From: Leisingera thetidis
GTDB taxonomy: Bacteria > Pseudomonadota > Alphaproteobacteria > Rhodobacterales > Rhodobacteraceae
DNA: 64,000 bases
Direction of reading: 5' to 3'
Assembly (NCBI RefSeq): GCF_025857195.1
Contig: NZ_CP109787.1
Span: 2,545,501 to 2,609,500, forward strand
Under the pieces are notes generated by a model, which was given only the letters and a program-made list of their open reading frames with translations, did no database searches and was not told the origin of the DNA. The position numbers and the translations under genes were made by a program. This document shows positions 42,344 to 52,678 of this stretch, in pieces. How positions within the stretch are numbered: position 1 is the first letter of the stretch; each line of letters begins with the position of its first letter.

Positions 42344-43804
42344 ATGACACGGGCGCGTTCGATCATGATCCAGGGCACCGGCAGCAATGTCGGCAAGTCG
42401 CTCATTGTGGCGGGGCTGGCGCGCGCCTATGTGCGGCGCGGCCTGAAGGTGGCGCCGTTCAAGCCGCAGAACATGTCGAACAACGCCGCGGTCACGCCGG
42501 AGGGCGGCGAGATCGGCCGCGCCCAGGCGCTGCAGGCGCGCGCCGCCATGCGGCCGCCCCATACCGACATGAACCCGGTGCTGCTGAAGCCCGAGACCGA
42601 CACCGGCGCCCAGGTGATCGTGCAGGGCAAACGCCGCGGCACGCAAGGCGCCGGGTCGTTCCTGCGCGACAAATCGGGCCTGCTGGAGGCGGCGCTGGAG
42701 AGCTACCGGCGGCTGGCGGCGGATGCCGATCTGGTGCTGATCGAGGGCGCGGGATCGCCGGCCGAGACCAACCTGCGCAAGAACGACATCGCCAACATGG
42801 GCTTTGCCTGCGCCGCAGGGGTCCCGGTGGTGATTGCCGGCGACATCCACCGCGGCGGGGTGATTGCCCAGATCGTCGGCACCCATGCGGTGCTTGAACG
42901 CGATGACCTGGAGCGGGTCGCGGGCTTCATGGTGAACCGGTTCCGCGGCGACCTCAGCCTGTTCGATGGCGGCCGCGACGACATAGCCGCGCGCACCGGC
43001 TGGCCCTGCCTCGGCGTGGTGCCGTGGTTCTGGGATGCCTGGAAACTGCCGGCCGAGGACATGATGGACATTGCCTCGCACCAGGGCGGCGCCTGCAAGG
43101 TGGTGGTGCCGCAGCTGGAGCGGATGGCGAATTTCGATGACCTCGACCCGCTGGCGGCAGAGCCGGAAGTGACGGTGGAGATCGTGCCGCCCGGCCGCGC
43201 GCTGCCCGGCGATGCCGGTCTGGTCATCCTGCCCGGCAGCAAGTCGACCATCGGCGATCTGGCCTATCTGCGCCGCCAGGGCTGGGACATTGATATCCTG
43301 GCGCATCACCGGCGCGGCGGCCATGTGCTGGGGCTGTGCGGCGGCTACCAGATGCTGGGCCGGACCATCGACGATCCCGAGGGCGTCGACGGGCGTCCCG
43401 GCAAGGTGGACGGTCTTGGCCTGTTGGACGTGCACACGGTGATGGCGGGGGAAAAGCGCGTCACCCTGACCGAAGCGGTGACCCGCGCGGGCGGCCTGCC
43501 GGTCAGCGGCTATGAGATCCACATGGGCCGCACGACAGGCGCGGACTGCACCCGCGCCTGGCTGGACATCGACGGGCGGCCCGAGGGCGCGGCCTCGGCA
43601 GACGGGCGGGTGAAGGGCTCCTATCTGCACGGGCTGTTTTCCTCGGACGCGTTCCGCGCCAGCGTGCTGGACGCCTTGGGGCACGCAAGCCAGGCTGGAT
43701 ACGAGGACGGTGTCGAGGCAACGCTGGACGCGCTGGCGGATCATCTGGAGCGCTACATGGATCTGGACCGGCTGCTGGCGCTGTCCCGGCCCGTGCAGCT
43801 CTGA
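42344..43804 (+). CDS. cobQ: Cobyric acid synthase
   Basis: A 486-residue amidase of the cobalamin pathway, which amidates the b, d, e and g side chains of adenosylcobyrinic a,c-diamide with glutamine and ATP. The N-terminal ATPase half has [14 protein letters not shown] (P-loop) and [11 protein letters not shown]; the C-terminal amidotransferase half has the nucleophile in [12 protein letters not shown] and the histidine in [11 protein letters not shown] 42344 begins at the family N-terminus MTRARSIM. It stands alone, with no other cob gene in the window, and no cobalamin riboswitch is visible upstream. Its product supports B12 enzymes such as those needing MeaB. Confidence 0.96.
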   Translation: MTRARSIMIQGTGSNVGKSLIVAGLARAYVRRGLKVAPFKPQNMSNNAAVTPEGGEIGRAQALQARAAMRPPHTDMNPVLLKPETDTGAQVIVQGKRRGTQGAGSFLRDKSGLLEAALESYRRLAADADLVLIEGAGSPAETNLRKNDIANMGFACAAGVPVVIAGDIHRGGVIAQIVGTHAVLERDDLERVAGFMVNRFRGDLSLFDGGRDDIAARTGWPCLGVVPWFWDAWKLPAEDMMDIASHQGGACKVVVPQLERMANFDDLDPLAAEPEVTVEIVPPGRALPGDAGLVILPGSKSTIGDLAYLRRQGWDIDILAHHRRGGHVLGLCGGYQMLGRTIDDPEGVDGRPGKVDGLGLLDVHTVMAGEKRVTLTEAVTRAGGLPVSGYEIHMGRTTGADCTRAWLDIDGRPEGAASADGRVKGSYLHGLFSSDAFRASVLDALGHASQAGYEDGVEATLDALADHLERYMDLDRLLALSRPVQL

Positions 43805-43875
43805 CCCGGCAGCAGGCAGGCAGGGCCTCCCGCGCCCGCAGCCTGCCCTGGCCAGGGCCAGAACCGTCTGCGGTC

Positions 43876-43914
43876 TTGGGCCCGGCGCCGCGCAAAGCGC
43901 GGCGCCGGGCCCAA
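43876..43914. repeat. Perfect 18-bp inverted repeat downstream of cobQ
   Basis: Bases 43876-43893 pair perfectly with 43897-43914 around an AAA loop. The stem is almost entirely G and C, capped by TT/AA at its base. There is no T run on either side, so it is not a standard intrinsic terminator. It abuts and overlaps repeat copy B. Confidence 0.8.
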
Positions 43915-43952
43915 CTGGCAAGCGGCTTTCAAAGCCGCGCGCCGGGCGGGAG
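43907..43952 (+). repeat. Intergenic palindromic repeat, copy B
   Basis: Starts GGGCCCAAC (43907-43915) and ends CGGGCGGGAG (43943-43952). The 27-base core contains the hairpin GCGGCTTT-C-AAAGCCGC (43922-43938). Same flanks as copies A and C, different core. Confidence 0.55.
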
Positions 43953-43984
43953 CTGCCCCGCCCCCCCATCAGCAGAGACGGAAA

Positions 43985-44010
43985 AAGGCGCGCCTGCCAG
44001 CGCGCCTTCT
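43985..44010. terminator. Intrinsic terminator between cobQ and the PopZ-like gene
   Basis: AAGGCGCGC (43985-43993) pairs with GCGCGCCTT (44000-44008) over a six-base loop. Its A run on the left (43982-43986) gives a T run on the minus strand, so it fits best as terminator of the minus-strand gene that stops at 44075; it may also act on cobQ transcripts. Confidence 0.7.
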
Positions 44011-44074
44011 TGTCCGTGTCTTCCTGATCCTGCCTACCTGATCGTGCCGGAACCGGCCTGTCCTGCAGCCGGTG

Positions 44075-45118
44075 TCAGAGCAGATCATGCGCGGCCAGAG
44101 CGCGTTGGATCTCCCGGCGCACCAGCTTGCGCACGTTGCGGGTGATGCGTTCCCCGAGCGGACCCTGAAGCTCCTCGCGCACGATACTGGCGACAAGATC
44201 GCGCAGGCCGTCCTCATCAAGATAGCTGTCGCCGGAGTCCGCCAGCGTCTCCAGCGCCGCGCCGGCAATGGCGGCCTCCGCCAGGGATGCGGTGTCCGCC
44301 TCCTCCGCCCCGGCTGTCTTGCCGCCCGAAGCGGCGCGGCGGGCAGGCAGCGGTTCGTCGCGCCATTCAATGGTATCGGCACCGCTGGCGGCAAAGGGGG
44401 CCTCGGTTTGGCTGTCGGGCTCCCAGTGCTGCTCCACGCGGTCCTGCGAGCGGGAGGTGCGGGCCTCCAGTTCGGCAATCTTGCGCACCACCGAAGCGGC
44501 CCGCGATCCTGCCGTGCCCGAAACATAATCCTTTGCAGGGCTTCCCCAGTCCGGGCCGTCCCCCGGCTGCTTTGCCTCCGCTGCCGCGGCAAACAATGTG
44601 GCATCCGGATCGCCCCAAGGCGCTTCCGCCGCGGCAACCTCCGGTTCAGCCGTGTCCGATCCGGCCGGATCCGTTCCAGCCTGTGCCGCTTCCGGCACGG
44701 CGTCCGCTGGTCCGCCATCCTGCGCGGGTCCGGCCGGCGGCAAAGAACTGCGGTGGCGGAAGGCAATCGGCGGCTCTTCGGCCAGGATTGCGAAGCTGTC
44801 CGCTGGCCCGGCATCTTCGGCAGCAGGCGCATCCGCAGCGGCACCGCCGGGCTCAGCCGGCGCTGCCTGCTCCGCCTCGCCGGGAACCGGAGTCGCGCGC
44901 CCTGCCCCGCCAGCCTGCGGCGCATCGCCAGCCGGCGCATCGTCAGCCGGCGGATAGCTGTCGCGGGATTCGGGGGCCTGCACCCGCAGGGCCGGCGTCA
45001 GGACCAGCCGTGCCGCCGGTTCAGGCGCTGCAGACTCGCCACGGTTGTCATCACTCACCAAGCGGCGGATCGAGGACAATACATCTTCAATCTCGGCATG
45101 GGTAACTGGGTCGGACAT
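44075..45118 (-). CDS. PopZ-like (DUF2497-like) acidic, Pro/Ala-rich protein
   Basis: About 347 residues. A short conserved N-terminal helix (VTHAEIEDVLSSIRRLVSDD) and a C-terminal helical domain (DEDGLRDLVASIVREELQG followed by RKLVRREIQRAL) flank a long acidic linker rich in Ala, Pro, Glu and Asp. That layout matches the polar organiser PopZ of Caulobacter, where the C-terminal helices oligomerise and the N-terminal helix binds clients. Assignment rests on architecture only. ATG 45118 is used here; a GTG at 45130 with AGAGG upstream is a real alternative. It is convergent with cobQ and lies downstream of tolC in the same direction. Confidence 0.65.
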   Translation of the reverse strand: MSDPVTHAEIEDVLSSIRRLVSDDNRGESAAPEPAARLVLTPALRVQAPESRDSYPPADDAPAGDAPQAGGAGRATPVPGEAEQAAPAEPGGAAADAPAAEDAGPADSFAILAEEPPIAFRHRSSLPPAGPAQDGGPADAVPEAAQAGTDPAGSDTAEPEVAAAEAPWGDPDATLFAAAAEAKQPGDGPDWGSPAKDYVSGTAGSRAASVVRKIAELEARTSRSQDRVEQHWEPDSQTEAPFAASGADTIEWRDEPLPARRAASGGKTAGAEEADTASLAEAAIAGAALETLADSGDSYLDEDGLRDLVASIVREELQGPLGERITRNVRKLVRREIQRALAAHDLL

Positions 45119-45193
45119 TTTCTGAACCACTCTTGCCTCTTAAGACAGAGTGTAGCCGCCTTCCCGCCACCGCACAACCGATAGGATGAATTC

Positions 45194-46618
45194 TCAGTTC
45201 CGCCCCAAGGCCTTGAGAACACGGTCCAGATCCTTGCCGCGCTTGCTGTGCTGCGCAGGCGCGTTCCGCACCAGGTTGTAGTAGAGCGAGGGGTCGTAGA
45301 TCTCCACCGCCAGCCCCAGATGCTCTGCTGTCAGGAGCCCTTGCGCCTGCAGCAGCTGGTAGGCGGCAGTGGCCTGGTTGGCCCGTGCGTTGACCTGTTC
45401 GGTCTGGGCGTCGAGATACTCCTGCTCGGCCTGCAGCACATCCAATGTGGTCCGGGCGCCGAGGGTGGCCTCCTCGCGGATGCCGTCAAAGGCCACTTTG
45501 GACGCGCGCACCCGCTCGCCGGAGGAAATCAGGCTGACACGGGCCGTTTCGACGTTGAAATAGGCCGCGCTGACGCTCTGGCGGACTGAACGCTGCGTGT
45601 TGATCAGGGAGCCGCGTTCGGCATCGGCGCTGGCGATTGCGCGGCGCCGGGTCGCTGCATTGAGCCCGCCGGCATAGAGGTCCTGCGTCAGGAGGATTGA
45701 AGCCGCGGCATCGGTATCGGTCCCGGTGCTGTCGTTGATATTCTCACTCAGCCCGGCGGTGGCGCGGAAGCTTACGGTTGGACCCAACGCCTGGGTTGCG
45801 GCCTGCACCAGATAGTCAGCGGATTTGACCGAATGCTGCTGGCCGACCAGGTCCGGCTGATTCCGCGCCGCAATCGACTGGGCCTGGTCGATCGACACCG
45901 CCCGCGACGGCAGCCTGGGCTGGCCCGCAATTGCCCCCGGCGCGTGGCCGACGACCTGCAAATAGGTGGCACGGGCGGTCAGCAGCGTGCCTTCGGCATC
46001 CGTCAGGTTGGCGCGGGCCGCCGCCACCCGGCTTTCCGCCAGGGCGACATCGGTGCGGGTGACTTCCCCCACCTCGAACCGGTCCTGGGCCGCTTTCATC
46101 TCCTCCTGCAGCAGACGCAGGTTGTTGCGGCGCAATGCGACATTCTCCTGCCCCTGCAGCACCCCCACATACGCCTGCACGGCAGCAAAGAGCACCGACT
46201 GCTCGATGCTGAGCAGCTGCTGGCGCGCCGCCAGCACAAGCTCCTGCGCGGCCTGCTTGCGCAGCCGGGTCTCACCGCCGTCGTACAGCAGCTGGGTGAG
46301 CTGCAGCTGGGTACTGAGATCGTTGTCGGAGAACTCATTGAAGTTGCCGACCTGGTTGACGCCGCGGCTGTAGGCGTGGCTGGCCGTGATCGTCCATTGG
46401 ATCAGCGGACGCAGACGGGAGACGGCAATGGCCACATCCTCGTCCGCGGCCCGCAGCAGCGCCCGGTTCTGCTCCAGCAGGCCGCTGGTCTTGTAGGCGC
46501 CGATCATCGCATCGGACAGGTTGTCCGCCGCCGCCTTCAGCGGCATCAGAGCCGTGGCGGCCACGCCGCCGGCAAACACAAAAGCCTTGAACACACTCGC
46601 CGGAAATTTCATTCGCAT
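45194..46618 (-). CDS. tolC: TolC-family outer membrane channel
   Basis: A 474-residue outer membrane efflux protein with a signal peptide ending LMPLKAAA. Two internal repeats of the TolC type are visible; the first contains QLTQLLYDGGETRLRK and RFEVGEVTRTDVALAESRV, the second ILLTQDLYAGGLNAATRR and EEATLGARTTLDVLQAEQE. The protein would form a trimeric channel for type I secretion and drug efflux. AAGG precedes the ATG. It lies 134 bases downstream of a PIMT-like gene in the same direction, an arrangement often seen in Rhodobacteraceae. The C-terminus ends in a basic segment after YDPSLYYNLV. Confidence 0.95.
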   Translation of the reverse strand: MRMKFPASVFKAFVFAGGVAATALMPLKAAADNLSDAMIGAYKTSGLLEQNRALLRAADEDVAIAVSRLRPLIQWTITASHAYSRGVNQVGNFNEFSDNDLSTQLQLTQLLYDGGETRLRKQAAQELVLAARQQLLSIEQSVLFAAVQAYVGVLQGQENVALRRNNLRLLQEEMKAAQDRFEVGEVTRTDVALAESRVAAARANLTDAEGTLLTARATYLQVVGHAPGAIAGQPRLPSRAVSIDQAQSIAARNQPDLVGQQHSVKSADYLVQAATQALGPTVSFRATAGLSENINDSTGTDTDAAASILLTQDLYAGGLNAATRRRAIASADAERGSLINTQRSVRQSVSAAYFNVETARVSLISSGERVRASKVAFDGIREEATLGARTTLDVLQAEQEYLDAQTEQVNARANQATAAYQLLQAQGLLTAEHLGLAVEIYDPSLYYNLVRNAPAQHSKRGKDLDRVLKALGRN

Positions 46619-46752
46619 CGGTTGCCTTATCTTTTGCCGCGCCGCCAGCCGCGGTGAGTTGTCCCTGTCCAGGCGCCCGTTTCTGCCAGCGCCCGGCCTC
46701 TCCCCTTCCTGCGCGGCTGCACTCTGTCAGCCGCTGCGCCCGGCCTGTCCGG

Positions 46753-47406
46753 TCAGAGCGCGAATTCCTGTGCCTTGGCAAAGCCCGGCAGAACCGGCGC
46801 ACCGGCATTGAAGGCGAACCGCCAGGACACCTGGCCGCCGCTCTTGTAGCCGATCTTCACCTCGCCCAGCGACCCGGTCAGCATCAGCGCCGCAATCCGG
46901 CCGCCATCCTTGAGCTGCGCCAGCAGCCCTGCGGGCAGGTCCTCGGCACCGCCCTGCACCAGGATCACGTCATAGGGCCCATGCTCTGCCGCCCCCTCCG
47001 CCAGCGGGCCAGTGTGGACAATCGCATTGTCCGCGCCGGTCTCCGACAGCAGCCCCTGCGCATCAGCCGCCATGTCCTCGTCTTCCTCGACGCCGATCAC
47101 CATCTGCGCCACCCGGGCCGCAACCGCCGTGGAATACCCCAGCCCGCACGCCACATCGAGCACCAGCTCGTCGCTCTGGATATCCACCGCATCCAGCATC
47201 TTGGCCAGGGTCCGCGGCTCCAGCATCACCCGGCCGCCGCCGAGGTCTGCATTCTGGTCCGCATAGGCCGCTTCGCGCTGCGCGTCCGGCACGAACTGCT
47301 CGCGCGGAACCGCCAGCATGGCCTCGATGATCGGGTATTTCGTGACATCCGACGGACGGACCTGTGTATCCACCATCATGCGGCGGCGTTCGGCGAAATC
47401 TGGCAT
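46753..47406 (-). CDS. Protein-L-isoaspartate O-methyltransferase family protein
   Basis: A 217-residue methyltransferase-like protein. Family marks: MMVDTQVRPSDVT, VPREQFVPDAQ, AYADQNADLGGGR and the SAM-binding VLDVACGLGYSTAVAARV. It resembles protein repair methyltransferase Pcm, but the SAM motif is DVACGLG where Pcm has I-G-x-G-S-G, and members of this alphaproteobacterial group are not proven to repair isoaspartate. It precedes tolC, perhaps in one transcript. Confidence 0.88.
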   Translation of the reverse strand: MPDFAERRRMMVDTQVRPSDVTKYPIIEAMLAVPREQFVPDAQREAAYADQNADLGGGRVMLEPRTLAKMLDAVDIQSDELVLDVACGLGYSTAVAARVAQMVIGVEEDEDMAADAQGLLSETGADNAIVHTGPLAEGAAEHGPYDVILVQGGAEDLPAGLLAQLKDGGRIAALMLTGSLGEVKIGYKSGGQVSWRFAFNAGAPVLPGFAKAQEFAL

Positions 47407-47541
47407 CTGCTAAACTCATTTGTTCAGTCGGTCAGGCAGGTTGTGGCATATCCGGGCCGGCACGGCAACGGGGCCTTTGCGCGAATGCCTAAAGTAGTGC
47501 AGCGCTGCAGCGGGACAACTGGCTTTGCCCCCGCCCCGCAA

Positions 47542-47574
47542 AAAAGCCAGCGGGCTGGCGGCCCGCCGGCTTTT
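47542..47574. terminator. Intrinsic terminator of the DksA-like gene
   Basis: AAAAGCC-A-GCGGGC pairs with GCCCGC-C-GGCTTTT around a short loop, with one mismatch. Read on the minus strand it ends in a run of T and lies about 70 bases past the DksA-like stop. Confidence 0.7.
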
Positions 47575-47642
47575 GCGAAACGCAGGATGCATCGATGCCG
47601 GAACAACGGCCCCGGAAGACCCGGGCGGCGCGGCGTGCGCCG

Positions 47643-47957
47643 CTACAGCGCGCAGCTCCGGCAGAACGGCGAGGCCGGGCGCTGGTCCAGCCAGTCGTCG
47701 GCAATGTCATCGCCGCAGATCCGGCAATAGCCGTAAGACCCTTCGCGCAGCCGCGCCAGGGCCGCATCGATGCGGCGCAGCTCGTCCAGGCTGGCCTTGG
47801 CGGGCATGGTTATCGAACCGGCGCCCGCACGGCCTGCCCTGCGCTGCGGGGAGGAGCCCATCCGCGCCGCGTCCGGCGCCAGCCCGGCATTGGCGAGCGT
47901 TCCGGCCAGCTGCATCCGGCGCATTTCAAGCGTTTGTTTTCTGGTGGAAAAGTTCAT
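47643..47957 (-). CDS. DksA/TraR-type C4 zinc-finger protein
   Basis: A 104-residue protein. A helical N-terminus (NFSTRKQTLEMRRMQLAGTL) is followed by LDELRRIDAALARLREGSYG and the zinc finger CRICGDDI...FCRSC, with all four cysteines present. DksA-family proteins enter the RNA polymerase secondary channel; short forms such as this often regulate without ppGpp. The coiled-coil acidic tip seen in DksA is not obvious. GGAGGG before ATG 47957 fixes the start. Confidence 0.88.
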   Translation of the reverse strand: MNFSTRKQTLEMRRMQLAGTLANAGLAPDAARMGSSPQRRAGRAGAGSITMPAKASLDELRRIDAALARLREGSYGYCRICGDDIADDWLDQRPASPFCRSCAL

Positions 47958-48193
47958 ATCACATGCCCTCCAGTTCCAATTTCCGCACAGGTTACCGTGA
48001 CGACAAAGGTACAACGTTGATCAATATCAAGGTACTCGCGATTTTCGGGGATTGCACTACCTTATAAGTTGCAAATTTCTGGTAAATGCTCCGTCCTCCG
48101 CCGCGCCGCCGCTGCAAATCCGCTGGCCTGCGCCCGGGCGGCTTGCTAGATACTGCGGCAAAAGCCCTGGGCAGATATGAGGAGCCTTCGACG

Positions 48194-48331
48194 ATGATCC
48201 GGATTTTTGCGCTGGCGCTGATGCTGCTGGGCCTGGCCGCCTGTGAAACCGCCAAGGGCGCGGGCCGCGACATTTCCAAGGCCGGCCAGGCGATCAGCGG
48301 CGCGGCGCAGGACGTGCAGGACGCGCTGTAA
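48194..48331 (+). CDS. Entericidin A/B-type small lipoprotein
   Basis: A 45-residue lipoprotein, MIRIFALALMLLGLAAC at the N-terminus with the lipobox LAAC (Cys17), then an amphipathic helix ETAKGAGRDISKAGQAIS. This matches the entericidin family, small membrane lipoproteins of uncertain role (in E. coli EcnA is an antidote to the toxin EcnB). GGAG precedes the ATG. A perfect terminator follows at 48355-48383. Confidence 0.85.
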   Translation: MIRIFALALMLLGLAACETAKGAGRDISKAGQAISGAAQDVQDAL

Positions 48332-48354
48332 GCGGACCGATTTTTCAAGTCTGG

Positions 48355-48383
48355 AACGCCCGGCCAGCTGCCGGGCGTTTTCT
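48355..48383. terminator. Terminator between entericidin-type and periplasmic-protein genes
   Basis: AACGCCCGGC (48355-48364) pairs perfectly with GCCGGGCGTT (48370-48379), five-base loop, then T residues. Two convergent genes flank it. Confidence 0.87.
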
Positions 48384-48390
48384 GTTTGCG

Positions 48391-48648
48391 TTACTCGATG
48401 CCCAGCATCGCCTTGGCTTCAGCCAGGGTCTCGACCGAGGCGTCATGGTCGCCGCTGTCATGCAGCGCCTGGCCCTCGTCGCGCAGTTCCTGGACCGTTG
48501 CCAGATCCTCTTCCGACAGCGAGGTGCCCGCCTCCACCGCCGCGTCTATGGCAGCGATGTCCGACGGGCATTGCCCGGCAAAGGCCGGGGCTGCAAGCAG
48601 GCACAGCGCTGCAGCCAGGGTGGTGAATTTAACTGTTTGGATTGTCAT
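48391..48648 (-). CDS. Small hypothetical periplasmic protein
   Basis: An 85-residue protein with a signal peptide MTIQTVKFTTLAAALCLLAAPAFA-type opening (cleavage after AFA). The mature part has one cysteine and an acidic helical stretch with TPR-like spacing (SLSEEDLATVQELRDEGQAL). Its promoter would lie in the 292 bases to the right. No named family recognised; small proteins of this look are common in Rhodobacteraceae. Confidence 0.75.
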   Translation of the reverse strand: MTIQTVKFTTLAAALCLLAAPAFAGQCPSDIAAIDAAVEAGTSLSEEDLATVQELRDEGQALHDSGDHDASVETLAEAKAMLGIE

Positions 48649-48940
48649 GGCGCCATCCTCCTAAAGTGTGGCTGGGCGGAAGATAGCACGGGCGCGGCGA
48701 ATTCTCAGCAGCGATTGGCGGGTGCTTACAAAACCGGCGGAGAAAGGCGCATGGTTTTGGCACTAAACGCCGTTGCCATTTGGCTTATTGGAGCCTTTCA
48801 ACTTGCCTCACGGCTGAAAGCGGCGCGGTTGAAGCAGAATAGACCCGTGCGCCAAATTCTGGTATCGTAATTAGGTACTTCCACAGCTTCATCCATTCGG
48901 TTCGGCGCGAATAACAACTGCGTGCGCGGAGGTTTATAAC

Positions 48941-50023
48941 ATGTCACACGAAGATGATATTCCCGTCAAAACTTACGAACAGACCAGTAAACGTTCTAGG
49001 GACTACGTAATTGCGGCAGCTGGTATTTTTGCTTTGCTTGTTGCAACCCCAAGCTTTTTGACGGAACCGTTCGAACTTACCGCATGGGTTTGGGTCACGT
49101 TGGTTGCTGGAGCCATCGCGCTGATCTTGAGCCTCCTTATGAACGCGCTTGCAAACCACTTCGTGAATTGCGCCCTGCGGGACGAACCTGTGTCCGGCAA
49201 GAGTCTGTTTTACTGGCTCCAAAACCTCTCAACAGTTTCCCTCATAGTAGCCGGGGTCAGTTATGCCGTGTTTGTAGGAGCCAATCTGACGGATCGCCTA
49301 AAGCCGGTTCTCGGACCGATAGACATCCAAGTTTCTGAATCCGCCGTTCAACCTGGAGGCCATCTGCAATTCCGCGTCATTGGGAGCAAACTCCCGGACG
49401 ACGTTGAATTCAGGTGGGAGGCGAGCAGCGGGAAACTGCTGGACGAGGATGAGCAGACAGTAGAGTGGGAGGCTCCGGACAAATTCGAGGGCCGCAACAA
49501 AACAGTCAAAGTTTCTGTGACGGTCACAACCGCCTATGACGCGAAAACACAAAGCACGAATATAATCGTTAAGAAGCCTGTTCAAAAAACGGAGACGGAC
49601 AGCAGCTCCGGCGGCCCGAATTCCGAAGCCTCGCTCAAGATCCTCCGCAAAGATATCAGCGTTGAGAACGTCTGCAATTCGATCGCCTCCGGCTTGGTGC
49701 CTATCGGGACGGGATCTACGCCCGGTGTTGTTGCCGAACTCACGGCACGCTACCCGACCGCGAAGCAATCCTCCGATCCGGTCATGGCAGCGGCTGAAAC
49801 GGCCTGCAGGGATATATCCACTTGGATCGATTCCAGCGATAACTTCACTGAGGAAACCATCCGCTTGCTCTTTGCCAAGCAGGAAATAGACCGTCTCATC
49901 GAAACCGCCAATCTCAGAGGCTGGCTGCAAGGCAGGCGGTCCAGCGATACTTGTTGCGACATCAAGATTATCAAGATCCCAGGGTTCAATTGCACAACCG
50001 CAACTCCGCCCTGCAAGTACTAG
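48941..50023 (+). CDS. Orphan membrane protein of atypical composition
   Basis: A 360-residue protein with three hydrophobic helices near the N-terminus (about residues 22-40, 48-70 and 92-112), then a soluble region that includes a possible Ig-like beta sandwich (about 125-210: IDIQVSESAVQPGGHLQFRV and DEQTVEWEAP). The C-terminal third is helical, has six cysteines and ends in a C-C pair and PPCKY. The coding sequence is visibly AT-richer than its neighbours and uses codons that are rare elsewhere in the window. GGAGG precedes the ATG. I do not recognise it; recent acquisition is likely. The terminator at 50156-50183 may end its transcript. Confidence 0.75.
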   Translation: MSHEDDIPVKTYEQTSKRSRDYVIAAAGIFALLVATPSFLTEPFELTAWVWVTLVAGAIALILSLLMNALANHFVNCALRDEPVSGKSLFYWLQNLSTVSLIVAGVSYAVFVGANLTDRLKPVLGPIDIQVSESAVQPGGHLQFRVIGSKLPDDVEFRWEASSGKLLDEDEQTVEWEAPDKFEGRNKTVKVSVTVTTAYDAKTQSTNIIVKKPVQKTETDSSSGGPNSEASLKILRKDISVENVCNSIASGLVPIGTGSTPGVVAELTARYPTAKQSSDPVMAAAETACRDISTWIDSSDNFTEETIRLLFAKQEIDRLIETANLRGWLQGRRSSDTCCDIKIIKIPGFNCTTATPPCKY

Positions 50024-50168
50024 CGTTTCGGGTCGTTTGCCCTGCTCGCGCCGGGTTGCTCCTTTTGCTGCAGGACGCAAGGGCACCTCAGCCGCAGAAC
50101 GCCGGGGTGCGGGCACGCAATTGGCTGCGCCAACCGCTTTCGCCCGCCGTCCCCCAAAATGGACAGCT

Positions 50169-51968
<1,800 letters not shown>

Positions 51969-52346
51969 GCTCAGGCATATGATTTGGATTCGGGGTTTGG
52001 TCAAGCTCTGGCGTGCATTGATGGACAGGTAGAATTCGGCCGGGGCAGCACCTGCCCGGCGGGGCCGAAGTTTTTCGTCATGGTTTGCGCCTCTTCCCGA
52101 TAGCCCGCCGGGACGCGGTTCAAGAGCGGCAGCCCCAGGTCACGCTCCACGCCGCCGGCCAATGAGGCCGGCTGCGGCGGTGCTTCACCTTGCCCGCGGA
52201 CGCCGCCGGCCCGCACCGCACAGCACAAACATCTCAAATTCTCCCCGCCCCCTGCGCGCCGCCGCGAAATGCGCTATACTCGCCCCATTCCGCGAGACGC
52301 GCGCCCCGCTGACGGGTGATGACCACAGCAAAGGAGGACGACCCGC
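51969..52346. other. Intergenic stretch of about 380 bases
   Basis: No convincing gene. It holds the lepA promoter and that of the small gene at 52347. A 7-bp GC hairpin, GCCGGCC-AATGA-GGCCGGC, lies at 52154-52172, and a possible -10 element TATACT at 52275-52280. A short minus-strand frame near 52001-52237 has no ribosome binding site and was not called. Confidence 0.5.
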
Positions 52347-52529
52347 ATGGATGCAATCAAAGCGACCGAATATGCCCGCGCACTTTACAGTGCGCATGGC
52401 GACAAAGCCGAGCTTGAGGCCGCGCAGAAGATGCGTGAATGCGAAGAGGCCGGCAAAGACACCGAGGCGGCAGACTGGAAAGCCGTGCGCCAGGCGATCC
52501 GCGCGATGCGCGGGCCGAACCAGACCTGA
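52347..52529 (+). CDS. Small hypothetical protein
   Basis: A 60-residue charged, helical protein (MDAIKATEYARALYSAHGD, then AELEAAQKMRECEEAGKDTEAADWKAVRQAI). AAAGGAGG lies ten bases before the ATG, a strong ribosome binding site that supports expression. The protein resembles small helical hairpins seen next to housekeeping genes in Rhodobacteraceae. Function unknown. Confidence 0.75.
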   Translation: MDAIKATEYARALYSAHGDKAELEAAQKMRECEEAGKDTEAADWKAVRQAIRAMRGPNQT

Positions 52530-52678
52530 GTGCGGCCAGGGCTGGAGGGCCGCACTCAGCGGCGCTCCAGCGCCACGAATACCCCGTTTACCAAGATTGA
52601 AACGCGCTGTGGCTTTTGCCATACTGCCGCCAATTCCGCGGGCAGCAGACCCGCTTGCCAAAAACGGGGCACAAGCAG

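Noticed and set aside
43876-43914. Rho-independent terminator of cobQ
   Set aside because: The hairpin is very stable but no T run follows on either strand; the stem at 43985-44010 is the better terminator.
52001-52237. Small minus-strand coding frame upstream of lepA
   Set aside because: No ribosome binding site, low-complexity Pro/Ala content, and partial overlap with the lepA promoter region.
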